NCBI GenBank assembly: GCA_001600415.1
Contig: BCJX01000021.1
Coordinates: forward strand, 1-64,000
DNA: 64,000 nucleotides
Source of the DNA: Pascua guehoae
Lineage: Eukaryota > Basidiomycota > Tremellomycetes > Trichosporonales > Trichosporonaceae
Direction: 5' to 3'
Shown in pieces: positions 33,284-45,493 of the stretch (the stretch's first letter is position 1; the number at the start of each line of letters is the position of its first letter). The notes beneath the pieces are model-generated. The model was not told where the DNA came from. It did not search any database and saw nothing but the letters and a program-made list of their open reading frames with translations. Position numbers and translations under genes: made by a program.

Positions 33284-34815
33284 CCTGCTGGCGCCAACAA
33301 GGTACTGCTGTAGTCCACGAATCAAGCAGACCCGAGGCTACCATGCTCGGGCCTCGACCAGTTTCAGCCTAAGATGTGCAGGACCCCCGCCAGTATTCAG
33401 TTCCATGGTCAGGGCGCGATGCCACTAGTCTAGAAAGCAAGTACGGTACCGAAGGGTTTAGAGACACACCTAATCGCATCATGGTCCTTTTGAAAGTTAT
33501 CCGTGTCGCCCCTGTCATGAAGAGGGTGACTACTGTTTCCCTCAACGCGGAACCTTGTCAGCTGGGTGCCTGTACAAGACCTTTGGAATGACGCTCAAGG
33601 GCCACTGCGTGTTTACTGTCCCAGCCCCAAACTGGCACCGCTCACCTCTCACAGCCTCCAATGGCTACACAATCTCCACCGTGATGCGGTATCTTTTCCC
33701 GAATGAAGTAGCGAGAGCTAACTCTGGCAGTATGCGGTGATCAAACATGTTCTTTCGAAAGAGAAGGCTCTCGGTATGCGCAAAAGGGCGAAAAGCCAGC
33801 TTTGTTGACACTGGTGCTCTTGCCGACATCCATGGGCCGAAAGCCCGCCAGGCCATGGGATTCGAGCCGTCCGACATTACTGAAGACTTGCCCGCAAGGG
33901 AGTGCGCCACCTGTGGAGCTGCAAACAATGTCCTGGGATTCTAACCGACCTAGCCACTAAGACGACACAGGGCCCACGAGTCTCCCACCATTGAACATTA
34001 CATATGGCTACACGAGCATGCATCAGAGCATTCAATGCAGGTGGTAGGTATCAGTCTGAGTCAACTGCCCGCGTCAAGCGCCGCCTGCCAGACTGCTGCT
34101 GTGGCTGCAGCAGCATATCAGCTTGTGACAAGCAGGGCAAAGTTGCCTTGATTGCCGACAAGAGTACCAGTAGCAGTACGAAGCGGCTGGGCAGCGGCAT
34201 CGTGGCACGGGGTGGGGGTAGAAGCCGAATGCAGAGTGACATGGGTGCATATGGGTGTGTCGGCCGCACTGTTGCCCACCTCTGCGACCTCCGAAGTGGG
34301 GACTCCGAAGATGGCGATGGCGAATTCGGACATGGCCGTGGGGTTTGAAAACGAGCGACAAGGATCCGGTTAGAGCCGACTTTGAAACACTGCCAAACTC
34401 AATTCACTTTTGCCGAGCCCACGTCTGTTGTGCTCACTAGCTTTTGTTGCATCTTTTACTCAACTCATGTAACAACAAAGACCGCGACTCGCCTGCAAAA
34501 GCAATTGCTCCTCTTGATCCAAACGCCACTTGTTGTTGAGAGAGACAAGCTAGCCGACTCGCCCACGCTCGACATTGGATCGGCATTCCGACACACCAGT
34601 CCGACACACGCTCGCCCGCTCGCTCACTCTCAGTTGCATCCATTTTGGCAACCGTAATCCAATATCGGAATCGTCGTGCTCATCGTCTCGTACTCGTTGG
34701 TGGCCGTGTCCGTGTCAAATACATCACGCTCATAACCCTTCTCCCTCGACGGTCTCTACCTTTCCCATCATCCCTGCTGGCCGCCCCGCAAACCACCCTC
34801 TTTGTCATCTCGACC
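33284..34815. other. Intergenic, possible unrecognised small gene
   Basis: A short plus frame at 33747-33944 (ends CATCGAANNVLGF) and its antisense are both open; neither matches a family I know. The 200 bp before 34816 are pyrimidine rich, as in the leaders of expressed genes. Confidence 0.35.
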
Positions 34816-36647
34816 ATGTCTGCCGCTCGCTCAACCATCGGTCGGCTCCCTCACACCTCGCGACGCGTATCCCTGTCGCCGCGATTGCACTCGACCCCTG
34901 CTGCGCTCACCTGTGTGCGTCACAAGTCAGCACTGCCGCCGCGATCGCCCCAGTTCACAACGGTGACGGCAGACCATGTCCGCGACCTTCGCTACCGGCT
35001 GGCCTCTCCGACATCGCTCATCTCCACTTTGGACGGTACGGCCAGCGCTGACGATTTGGTTGGGTTCAACAATGACTGGATGAACAAGTACCACGGCAAG
35101 AGCCAGGTGGTCATCAAGCCCAAGACCACCGAGGAAGTGTCGCGCGTCGTCCAATACTGCAACAGGCACGGTATCGCCATTGTGCCCCAGGGCGGCAACA
35201 CTGGGCTCGTTGGTGAGTAAAGGCGGTGTGGCGTGCTTGGCAGAGTGTAACCTGACTTCAGGCGGTGGTATCCCAATCCACGACGAGGTGGTGCTGTCTC
35301 TTGCACACCTCAACAAGGTGCGCTCGTTTGACCCAGTCTCGGGAATCCTTGTCGCCGACGCCGGTCTCGTCCTTGAAGCCGCCGACAGCTTTCTTGCCGA
35401 ACAGGGCTTCATCTTCCCCCTCGACCTCGGCGCAAAGGGGTCATGCCACATTGGCGGTAATGTTGCCACCAACGCGGGCGGTCTCCGTCTCCTGCGCTAT
35501 GGAAGCCTCCATGGCAGTGTCCTCGGCCTCGAGGTGGTCCTCCCCGACGGCACCACCTGGAACGGCCTGAGCCAGCTGCGCAAAGACAACACTGGTGAGG
35601 GGTAGTCAATGCTGGGTCTAACTGACGGTGTAGGCCTAGACCTGAAGCAGTTGTTCATCGGCTCTGAGGGTACACTGGGTGTAATTACAGCCGTATCCAT
35701 CATGTGTCCACGCCGTCCAGAGGCATCGAGAGTCGCTGTCTTCTCCGCGCCGTCGTTTGAAGCGGTGCAGAATGTCTATGCAGACGCAAAGACGTACCTC
35801 GGCGAGGTCCTGTCCGCATTCGAGGTCTGGGACAAGCAGTCGTACGCATTCGTGCGCCAGCACAACCCAGCAGCGCAGCGCAAATTGTTCGAAACCGAGG
35901 GTGAATTCTATTGTCTGGTTGAAATGGGCGGGAGCAACGCCGAGCACGACGAGCAGGTGAGCAACATGCACATCTACCACGCTGACCGTTGCAGAAACTG
36001 AACGGTTTCCTCGAGCACGTCATGCAGACCGGGGCGGTGCTTGATGGTGTTGTCGCACAAGATGAAAGCCAGTTTGCCAGCCTGTGGTCGCTGCGTGAAT
36101 TCATCCCAGAGGCATGCAGCAAAACAGGTGCCGCGTACAAGTACGACCTTTCCATCCCGCTCAGCGAAATGTACAACGTGGTCGACGAAATGCGGGAACA
36201 CCTGCGCCAAAAGGGCTTGCTTAACGGCGACGGCGCGGTGGGTGACCCCATCCGCGGAGTCACTGGCTTCGGGCATATGGGCGATGGTGAGCTGCCTATG
36301 ACGAGTGGTGCTAACTTTGCAGGCAACGTGCATCTGAACGTGATCGCGGACAAGTTTTCGGACGACATCCAAGAGGTTATCGAACCATTTGTTTACGAGA
36401 TTGTCGGTGCGTTGGCTGAACGTGTAGACTGGAAACTACTAACGCTGTAGCCAAGCGCCAAGGCTCGGTGTCGGCCGAACACGGCCTCGGCGTCATGAAG
36501 GCCCCATATATCCAATACTCCCAGACGGAGGTATCGATCGACCTCATGAAGCGTGTCAAGGCAATGTTTGACCCCAACGGCATCATGAACCCCTACAAGG
36601 TAAGCTCTCATGACATCTGATCGACCTGACGGCAGTTTGTCATTTAG
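34816..36647 (+). CDS. D-2-hydroxyglutarate / D-lactate dehydrogenase, FAD-linked, mitochondrial
   Basis: Seven exons (34816-35212, 35262-35594, 35634-35956, 35995-36286, 36323-36406, 36451-36599, 36636-36647), introns 36-49 nt, give 529 residues. The first about 40 residues are Arg/Ser-rich without acids (mitochondrial presequence). The PCMH-type FAD domain shows [57 protein letters not shown] and [15 protein letters not shown]. The C-terminal substrate domain shows GHMGDGNVHLN and EHGLGVMKA, whose His residues bind metal and FAD in D2HGDH/Dld2. The protein ends NPYKFVI, matching the family NPYKVLP. Oxidises D-2-hydroxyglutarate (or D-lactate) to the 2-oxo acid, passing electrons to the respiratory chain or pyruvate. 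Confidence 0.93.
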
Positions 36648-37485
36648 GCCACACCGTCGCGGGGATGCAAACCTGCACAATCGTTCTATCGTTCTGTCGT
36701 TCTGTCGGATGCACTAGCCCGAGTGGCATGTTGTGCTTGCAGGAACGTAGGGGACGTTCCACCAAATCGCACTCGCAGCCCGCAAATGGCAACCGTCATA
36801 TTCTGCTTCCGCGTTGCTCAACATGGCGGATACGTTGTTAAACCAGGACTCGCATGCTTGTGGATATCATCAAACTGGAGTGAGAGCGTTGGCGTTGTAC
36901 CAACGAGCCTCATTGTAGAACCAGCGGTGGAGCTGAGGTCTTTAGGAGTACGACCCGTGTTGGTCGTGCCTCTGTCCAGTTAGTGTTCTCTCCTGATTTC
37001 TACGCGCTTTAAAGAGAACCGCCGAAGGGCTGTAGCAGTGTGTAGCAGGGTCGTGCTGACACTTGGGGCATTCAAGAACCGCCGCTCTGAGCTGATGAGG
37101 AGTATGTCGGGCTGCCGGAGCTATTCTCCTCTGTCTCCAGAACTCGTACTATATACCCTGTCCCTCGGCACGCGTTTGATATGTGCAGGCGTTCACGCGT
37201 TCACGCGGTCCACACCTATCAATGTCATGTCTGTTAACGATCAAAGGTGGTATGACGTCATTTACTCAGGCACCTGGTTTTATCCTCGTGTTGCCGCATG
37301 GACCACATCTTCCCCTTGTCATCGCTTGTCGTGTCAACCAACACCCTGCTTATCACCCTACCTTCTGCACAGTCCGCATCGCGCATCTCTCTCTCTCTCT
37401 CTTCCTCTCTCACTCGCTCTCTCTTTCTTTCTCCAACTCACATATCGTCACTTGCCTACCCCCAGCCTCAGGTCTGCCTCCAACC
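36648..37485. other. Intergenic with CT-rich leader
   Basis: No gene. A TATATA lies at 37150-37155 and a (CT)n/CTCTTTCTTT tract at 37386-37435 precedes the adenine deaminase start by 51 bp. Such pyrimidine-rich tracts are common in promoters of well-expressed fungal genes. Confidence 0.5.
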
Positions 37486-38640
37486 ATGAGCCAAGCCCGC
37501 TTGGATCCCGCCTCGGCTAGGCAGTTTCTCCACCGTCTACCCAAGTGCGAGCACCATATCCACATTGAAGGCTCGTTATCACCGTCCCTCCTTTTCAAGC
37601 TGGCGGAACGAAACGCCATCGAGCTCCCGTCTGAGGCTATCGACGTTGCCTATGCGTCGATTGAATCGCTCGAGGCCCGCTACCGAAACTTTTCTTCGCT
37701 TGACGACTTTCTCGCCTACTACAATCGAGCGTCAGCCGTCCTCGTTGCTCGGAAGGACTTTGAAGAACTTGCGTATGCGTACATGACCAGGGCCCATGCG
37801 GATGGAGTTGTACACACCGAGCCATCGTTCGATCTTCAGGTGCGTCTTGTGTGGTTACCTCATCGTCCACTAACTATCAGACCCATACTTCCCGCGGCAT
37901 CGCGACAGAAGACGTCGTACTTGGGTTGCACGCGGGCCTCAAGCGCGGGGCAGAGGACTATGGCATTAGCTACCGCCTTATTCTGTGCATTCTCCGCCAT
38001 TTATCGGTCGACGACTGTGTTGAACACGTTCGCATGGCCAAGCCGTACTTTGACGATGGCACCATTACCGGGATGGGCGTTTGCTCCACTGAGAAGGAGC
38101 AGCCTCCTTCAAAGTTCCAGCCCGCTTTCGACCTCGCCAAAGAGTTTGGCGTCAAGCACTTTACCGCACATGCAGGAGAGGAGGGCCCTGCAGACTATGT
38201 GCGCCAGGCAATCGTTCATCTTGGGGTGAATCGTATCGACCACGGAGTACGCAGTGTCGAAGACGACAATGTACTGCACATGCTCAGTCAACAGGCCACG
38301 CTGCTCACAGTGTGTCCAATGAGCAACGTGTGTCTCAAAGTCCACGAGCATTTGCATCAAGTACCGCTCCGAACGCTTCTGGACTGGAACATCAAGGTAA
38401 CAGCTCATTGGTGTACAAAGTGTTGACCTCCAGTTCTCGATCAATTCTGACGATCCCGCATACTTTGGGGCCTATCTTCTCGACACGTTCACAGCTGTGC
38501 ACGACGCTTTCGATTTTACGCCCTACGAGTGGCGAACCATCGTGGCAAATGGCATCCAGGGCAGTTGGATGGCAGAGGAGCGCAAGCAGGAGTTGCTGGG
38601 CCAACTGAACGGGGTAATTGCCGATTTTCACCCAAACTGA
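37486..38640 (+). CDS. Adenine deaminase (adenosine deaminase family, fungal Aah1 type)
   Basis: Converts adenine to hypoxanthine in purine salvage. Three exons (37486-37839, 37881-38396, 38434-38640), introns 41 and 37 nt, give 358 residues, the usual Aah1 length. Zinc ligands H24 and H26 lie in KCEHHIHIEGS; HTEPSFDLQTHT follows strand 3. FTAHAGEEGP carries the catalytic His and Glu region near 213-219. RIDHGVR is present, and SINSDDPAYFG at 292 holds the last metal Asp. VHTEPSFDLQ and the NSDDP loop match fungal adenine deaminases better than adenosine deaminases. Cytosolic. Confidence 0.95.
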
Positions 38641-39290
38641 GGTGACAAGGTCGTGTAGAGGCATATAGCGGTGTATATTACTTGATGGCATTTGCTGGTT
38701 ATAGTTGTTGATGCTCCTTACCAGCCCCTCGCGGGATGGGGTGTGCGTCTGCGGTGAAGTAAGTTTCTGAAACAGCGCTCTGGGTTCGGGGCCCGCGGGG
38801 GGGGATGGGGCGATTCTGGTGGAGATGTTCGAGGTTGTTCGGAACAAGGGAGGTCCAACTGACCTGAGTCCAGCTGCTGCAGCATCTATAGTACCGTTAG
38901 CTTATTGTCGAATGCTATCTGTTCCATGCACTCACCGAACACACCGCGAACGAGTGTCGCCACGTGAAGCTTAATGTGAAAGTGCCTCATGGTGCTTTCC
39001 TGCCAAACACATTCGATGGGGTTGAGAGTAAGATGGCGAACATATAGGTGCCAGGCATATCATGTCACTAGCTGCCGAGGCCGGTGCTGGAGAGGTAGCT
39101 CCAAGCTGTGGTAAAGACATGTTGTGTGGCATGGGCCACTCACCGCCACTAGGGTGGTTTGGGAAATTGACGCTACTCAAGCAGCCCGCTGGTCCCGAAC
39201 AAGGCCGATACAGTAGACTGTCACCACCACTGTTTCCCGATATGTAGAGCAGTACAACGGGGCGTCTGTCCGGTGCTCGGCGGACGTAGC

Positions 39291-39334
39291 CATCGGCGGC
39301 TCATCGGCGGCTCATCGGCGGCTCATCGGCGGAG
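39291..39334. repeat. 11-bp tandem repeat, four copies
   Basis: CATCGGCGGCT is repeated from 39291, ending in a variant GAGTCGGCGG. Located 400 bp upstream of the AIF-like gene. Confidence 0.85.
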
Positions 39335-39595
39335 TCGGCGGCCGAGGGAACTTTCGTGTTCCACTTATCAGATTAGCCCCTCCCGTTATCCTGTTGCCGA
39401 TTAAGACGACGTACCAATGCATGCCCCAGGCAGCTGAGAGACTGGTCGCCCTCTGGTCCCTGCGAATATCGGACATGTCGGGCGACTCAGTTGCACTGCT
39501 GCTGGGATGACGGTGCATAGATCATGCAGGCTCGGGCTGCGGAGGCCGCAGAGAATTTGAACGCCGCACACCAGCAACAACACTGGACTTTGCGT

Positions 39596-39602
39596 TATAT
39601 AA
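39596..39602 (+). promoter_or_regulatory. TATA box of AIF-like gene
   Basis: TATATAA, 120 bp upstream of the start at 39722, in otherwise GC-balanced sequence. Confidence 0.55.
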
Positions 39603-39721
39603 GCACGGTCAACAGGTGCTATACTCTTTATCCCATTCACTCCCCCATTGTCTTCTCGGTCTCTTTGAACAGTGTTACCGATCGCCAACTCCTTCACCAG
39701 AACTGTCGCCCACCGACATAC

Positions 39722-41255
39722 ATGGCCTCTTTCGTCCGCCCGTACCTTCGCCTCCCAACCTCAACTAGCATCTACAGCGCCACTGTCAGGTCGGCCACTC
39801 ACACTCGCCGTTCCTTGGCCAACTTTCATTCTACCTCTCGTACCGCCGGCAGGATGACCTACACGACTACAGCTGCACCAGCACCCACCCAGCCCTATTC
39901 CAAGCCCGCGTCTCGGCCTCTCGCAACGAACCCGACCAAGACTGTGGCGATTCTGGGCGGATCATACGGCGGCTACCAGGCTGCCCGTACCCTCATGCAA
40001 GACCTCCCACCCGACTGGCGCGTCGTTCTTGTGGAGGCAAACAGCCACATGCACCGTGCGTCCGGCGCCGAATGAATGCCCTGCTGACAGGAGCAGATAT
40101 CTACGTGTTCCCGCGCTACACCATCCTTGCGGACCACGCTCCCAAGGCGTTCATCCCTTACGACAATAATATGCGTTCGGCGGCTTCGCGTGGCGAACGT
40201 CACACCTTTATCCGCGGAGTGGTTACAGAACTCGAGCCTCGGCGCGTACATGTGCAGACCGCAGACGGCCTCGAAACCATCGATTTTGACTATGCCGTGT
40301 ACGCGCTCGGCTCGGCAATGCCCGAACCCATTCGTGTGATCGGGGTCGACGGCAAAATCCTGGAATCGGTCGGCAATGGGGATGGAATCGCATGGATGCG
40401 TGAGCGTGCAGCATTGTTTGCCGATCTGCACAAGGTTGCCGTTGTCGGTGGAGGCGCGCTTGGGATTCGTACGTTTCATACTTCGACCACTTGTCTTACT
40501 TGTTTGCTGACCTCTGCACCAGAATATGCGACAGACCTCAAAGAAGTCTATCCAGACAAAGAGGTGACACTGCTGCACTCGCGATCGACGGTCCTCCCTC
40601 TGTACCCTGGTGCACATGAGGCCGTCATGGCAAAGCTCCACAAGATTGGTGTCCGTGTCATCCTCGGTGAACGCGTTGTGACCTGGCCCAGTGAGACCAA
40701 GGGGCTCCTTGCCAACGAACGGCACACGGACAGGGAGCTCGTGACCGATAAGGGAACAACTCTGTCGCCCGACACCATTGTGAGTGTACACGTGTTGGTT
40801 GGTCCAAAATCACTGACAAACAGCTCCGGTGCACTGGCCAAAAGCCCAATTCTTCTGTGATGGCGGGCTGTGCACCAAAGGCGGTGGGGCCAAACGGTCG
40901 CGTCCTCGTCCAACCCACTCTGCAGGTAGCCTGCTCCTGCTCGGAGAGGATTTTCGCAGTAGGGGACTGTGCCGAGACGGGCGCGATCCAGGCGGGCCAT
41001 ATTGCCGCAGAGCAGGGGCAGCTTGCAGCGCGCAACATTGTCGCTCTCGCCAAAGGTGCACATGAGGCCGAGCTGCAGGCGTACCGCCCCTCTCCGCCGG
41101 GCATCAAACTCACCCTTGGTCTGCACCACTACCTGTTTGCTGCGGGCGGACGCGCCGATCTCAAGAACAACAGCGAAGTTGACCTTGGCGCTGCCCACAT
41201 GTGGAAGGCCTACGGTGCGTCGTTGGATGGAGAGGCAAAGGATGTGGGGGCATAA
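39722..41255 (+). CDS. AIF/FSP1 (AMID)-like NAD(P)H oxidoreductase
   Basis: Four exons (39722-40055, 40091-40468, 40523-40779, 40824-41255), introns 35, 54 and 44 nt, give 466 residues. The first 45 residues are basic and Ser/Thr-rich, a likely mitochondrial presequence; an internal Met at 45 could give a cytosolic form. FAD motif VAILGGSYGGYQAARTL is at about 74-90, ALGSAMPEP follows, and a second dinucleotide motif VAVVGGGALGI lies at about 230. IFAVGDCAET is the C-terminal FAD-binding element. Fungal AMID/NDE-like proteins of this type reduce quinones with NAD(P)H and can influence cell death. The middle YVFPRYTILADHAPKAFIPY is characteristic of fungal AMID paralogues. Confidence 0.9.
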
Positions 41256-41306
41256 AATGGAGAAAATGTACAATGCATACTCTTCCTTCTGTCCTCTCCG
41301 GGCGCT

Positions 41307-43891
41307 TCAGTGGCGTGCTTGGAGCAGCAGCTCTACAGGCTTGAGCACTGAGCCGGTCACTGATGGCCAGTACCAGTACAAGGCCGCAGCGACGCCGCTC
41401 GCGAGAATAGCCTTCACGGCCCGTCGCCTGCGCTTGATCGCTGCCACATCGACGTTTTCGAACCGGACCTTGCCATCGGGTGACCTGACAGCGCAAACCG
41501 CGTCCCAGCCCTGCCACTTGGTGCTCAATGTGTTCCACCACAAGCTGACTGAAGAGTTAGCGGGGGCACAGTAGCGGGCACTTACGGCCATTCTGGGGGT
41601 TGAGAACAGTGACACGTCCTTCCTTCGTACGCCAGTAGTTGCCTGTTCGGTTGCTCGCCACCGTCTATTGTCAGACCAAGCGAAAATAGAGACATACACA
41701 AGACTGCAGCTCCTCCTGGATACGATCGTTCTCCAGCCTGAATATTTGCTCGTTTGGCTGAACTGACGAAATGTTGTAGTCGACAAGCTGGTTCGTAAGT
41801 ACCTGGGGACTGGCTATTCCGTACCTCTCGGACAATACGAGCGACGGCGGTGGTTTGCCTGCTGAAAGTGAATCCCCATGAACCGGATACGCTATTCGGG
41901 CCGATAATGATAAAGTAGTTTGGGAACTGGAGCGTAAGCGTTTAGAAATTGGAGGGTGAAGCAGCTCACCTTGGGCACTGCGATACCAGCATACGATTGA
42001 GGGCCACCTAGAGATTCCCAGTACTTTTCCAGCTCCAACCCATCCTCCCCATGCAGCCCCACGTTAGCGCCGAGGCCGTGCTTTGGTACATCTGCTCCTG
42101 TTGCATAGATGATGACATCGTGCTCGCGATGTACTCCATCGGCAGTCTCGATTCCCGAGGTGGTGACGCGCGTGATCACCTTGGAAACCAGCTCCACATT
42201 TGGCTGATGAAGCGAGTCCAACCAGCCGTAGTCGAGCGCGGGGCGCTTGGCACCATACGCTAATGGTTAATGATACTGCAAGGGTGGATACTCACGGTAG
42301 TGAGGAGTCAAGGCTTCGAGGTACTCTGCAGGCGCCTTGCTACGCAGATAGTCGAGTAGAGACTGCTCGTATTGTTCGCGGTTTGGGTCCGTCAGGGAGG
42401 TCTTAAGAGACCACTGCTTGTCGTGCTGGTGCTGTGAGCTAGGATATCACCAGCCCATATGCTGCGGACGTGGAGCCGCTGTCATGTCAAAAGGTGTGGG
42501 CGGTTAAGATGGATCGTCCTTGCCCATGGGCAAGCGGATGGCCAACCACAGCGTTGGAGGAGACCACGCACGGCCCACAATAGCGACAAACCTCGGAAGG
42601 GGTGGCTCACAGCTCGAGAAAGGACTCGAGAATGGTACTCACCGCCAACAGGAGGCGCAAACGGTAGATCTGATTCCACCCAGGGATCCAGCGGAACGCC
42701 CACTTCTGCAAAGGGCTGAATCTCGCCTGAACTGCAAGTCAGGACTGTGCACGCCTCTACTCTCAACTTACTCTTCGGAACAAAGTATCCACCCGAGCGA
42801 ATATAATGAGTCAATGTCACGCCTGAGATCTGGGAGACTCCCGGCTGGCAAGTCAGCCTGGTAACCAGACACATGGAGAGCCACATACCACTAGCTGGAT
42901 GCCAGAGGAGCCGTTACCAATGACAGCTACGCGTTTGTTGGTAAAGTCAACAGACGTGTCCCACTGGAGGTTGTGGAAGGAGGCGCCGCTGAAAGACTCA
43001 ACGCCAGGGATATTGGGGATGACGGGCTTTGCGAGCGGTCCGGTGGCAGAAATGAGAACCTCGGTCTCTACGTCGACGATGCGCCCGGTCTGTGTATTGC
43101 GGACGTGGACGGTATGTGTCTGCGACTGCGTGGACCACTCGGACCCGACGTACTCCGAGTGAAAGAGAAAGTTGTCACGAAGGCCTGTTCGTTAGCCGAC
43201 AAACGGAGGCATCACACTATCAGAGGCAAGCATTCGGGCTGCACGATGCAGGTCCCTCCCCAGCGTCACAACAAACCGGATTACCAGTTCTGTCAAGACA
43301 GCAGGCTCGACCCTCACACGATCGCGCTAACTGAGGGAGAAGCGCCCCAGAGGGCGCTCTGTCCACCTAACGGTTGCCATGTGGTGCGACTGAGAGCCAC
43401 ATTCGCTACCACCAAGTGCGTGCTTGTCCCCATCGACAGCATTGCCCTACCAGTGCAAGCTCACCGGCGTCGTAGACCCAAATCCCCACCGTTCCCAGTG
43501 CTCACCATAGCGGTCGATCAAGCCCTGCCAGTACTCCAGCACATCAGCCTGCGAGGCATACACCGAGTCCCAGTCTGGCTTGAGGTCAGAGTACAGGCAG
43601 TACAAGTGGATGGGGACGTCTACGCCTGGCGGGCTGTCAGCTATGCACACGAGGTGTCGATCTGACGGCTTACCAGAACCAGGCCATTGAGAGTCACGCC
43701 AGACACCACCCGGAGAGTCCTTCTTCTCCAGAATCTTGAGCTGTCAGAAACAGCCCTGTGCTTGTGCCTGTGCTTGCGCTCACTGTGATCTGGACTCGGC
43801 TGCCCAGTTCGTCTTTGAGACGGATGGCTTGGGCAATACCCGAGATGCCGCCGCCGATGATGACCGTGCGGATGGGTTTGCGGGACGACAT
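41307..43891 (-). CDS. Baeyer-Villiger-type flavin monooxygenase
   Basis: Twelve exons give 568 residues: 43784-43891, 43674-43740, 43506-43625, 42889-43184, 42772-42844, 42643-42731, 42296-42431, 41970-42259, 41825-41926, 41698-41802, 41586-41664, 41307-41548. FAD motif VIIGGGISG is at 11-18 and GGVWRDS corresponds to GGxW. The BVMO fingerprint FSGASFHNLQWD (F-x-G-x3-H-x3-W-D) is at 163-174, the NADP motif VAVIGNGSSG just after it, and ATGADVP is the second ATG motif. The C-terminus has a hydrophobic helix (AILASGVAAALYWYWP), likely a membrane anchor. The model needs removal of a 22-nt stretch (41803-41824) between exons 9 and 10. Two introns are long (43185-43505, 321 nt; 42432-42642, 211 nt). 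Oxidises a ketone or aldehyde to ester; substrate unknown. Confidence 0.88.
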
Positions 43892-44533
43892 TGAAACTGG
43901 CCGTTGATGTTACAGCTTGACGTTGCGGTTGCGCTGAATATTTAAACAGCAACGTATGGCAGCAAACAGAAGCAGTCGCGGTATCGCGGTGGCCAAACGG
44001 TGGCGAGTGACGCGGACATGGGCGGCGTTCTCGAGTCTAAGTGGGTCCCCGCTTGTGCACCGACGTCATCGTACGTTGCCAATCATCCAAGACGGCAAAA
44101 CGGAGACGCACGGAATGGCCATTTGTGTGCATGGTATACATCCATGGAGACACACAGTTCCATGCTTTCTATGACCGCTGTGGGGAGGTAGAGTAGGGCA
44201 TGTAGGGAAGGATAGGGTCAGTCTATTGGCGTATTGTGTCGTGCTCATATCAAAGCTCGTCGAAATTAATCTTATCTCGCACGCACCTGGATGGCGTAGC
44301 AATCGCGTCATCGCACCTGACGGACCAGGTTTCAGACTACCGGTGCTGTAACTGCCATGTTGGGTGCTGAAATGATGCACGTTTGTTAAGACGGGAGTAA
44401 GACGGAAGGTGACCAACACATCCGTGCAACAAAGTTGACGCGGTTCATCCTGTTACATAGCCCGCATAGGGGTGGTTGTTTCTAGGTATCGAGCTCTATA
44501 CCGAGGCAAAATACATACAGCGCTGCTGGGCGC
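43892..44533. other. Intergenic
   Basis: 5' flank of the monooxygenase and 3' flank of the FrnE-like gene; nothing recognised. Confidence 0.45.
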
Positions 44534-45387
44534 CTAGTTCTCCTTTGCGAGAATCTGCTCAAGGACGCCCTCAAACTGGTCGACGCCGACGGCGCCGGAC
44601 AGGGCGTACTTGTCTTGGAATACAAAGAATGGCACGCCCGAGATGCCCTCGCGCACGGCCCTGTCGTAGTCGCGCCGGACTTCTGCGTCCTTGTCGTCAG
44701 TCGCGAGCCACTCCTTGGCAGCGGTGGTCGAGGGGAACACGCCGAGCTCGGTAGCGATGCGCGCCAACTCGTCACGGTCCGATGGGCTCTTGCCGCGGAC
44801 CTGGTAGTTCTTCATGAGCTCGATCGCGAGTGGAGCCGCCGCTTCGGGCTTGTGCTCCTGTGCGTATGCGGTGAGGCGGTGGCCGAGGTGCGACGAGGCA
44901 AGCAGTCCGTCTGGCTCGCTGGGTTGTCAGTATACAAGCTTGGGGAATGAGAGGGAGGGCATGAGCAACATGCTGATGACGAGCCATGGGCAGGTCGATG
45001 CTAACTGCTCTCCCGATTGCCATCTGAAAACACTCACAACTTCTCGAGCCCGAGAGCGCGGTACTGCCTGTCAAAGTTGGCGTTGAACTGGTCGGTGCGC
45101 TCCTTGCCAAAGCGGCCGTACGAGTACTCGCGGCGGGGCTGGGGAGTCTCGTTGAACTTGCCCCGACCACCGAGCTGGAATGGGTGGAAGTTGATCTGTA
45201 CGTCGACGGGCGGCTGCGGGTGGGCAGTCTTGTACTTGTCGATTGCGACCTGGAGCTGGCGAACGCCGAGCACACAGAATGGGCAGATGGTGTCGGACTG
45301 GGTGGGTCAGCCAGCTGGCTCTACAGTGTGCAGGCCGGGAGGACTTACCGTGATGTCGACCTTGAGCTTGCGAGCGATGGATGCCAT
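44534..45387 (-). CDS. FrnE/DsbA-like thioredoxin-fold protein
   Basis: Three exons (45349-45387, 45038-45297, 44534-44918), introns 51 and 119 nt, give 227 residues. The DSBA family (PF01323) fold begins with strand LKVDIT and the redox motif DTICPFCVLG (C18, C21). The all-alpha insert follows (HLGHRLTAYA, DRDELARIATELG, EVRRDYDRAVREGISGVPFFVF) with cis-Pro in GVPFF, then GAVGVDQFEGVLEQIL. There is no signal peptide, so it is cytosolic, like fungal FrnE proteins linked to polyketide isomerisation or disulfide exchange. 2-hydroxychromene-2-carboxylate isomerase relatives have Ser instead of CxxC; the CPFC here favours a redox role. Confidence 0.93.
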
Positions 45388-45486
45388 GGTGGTTTTGTAG
45401 ATTACTTTTGGTGGAGAAAGACGTTGAATGAGAAGCAATGCAGTCGTTGACGTATCCTGGGAATGACGTCTTGGGGCAAAGGCGCC

Positions 45487-45493
45487 TTATATA
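45487..45493 (-). promoter_or_regulatory. TATA box of FrnE-like gene
   Basis: TATATAA on the minus strand, 100 bp upstream of the start at 45387. Confidence 0.55.

Larger units (their letters stand above)
38641..39721. other. Intergenic
   Basis: No gene recognised. It contains an 11-bp tandem repeat (39291-39334) and a TATA box (39596-39602) 120 bp before the next gene. Confidence 0.5.
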
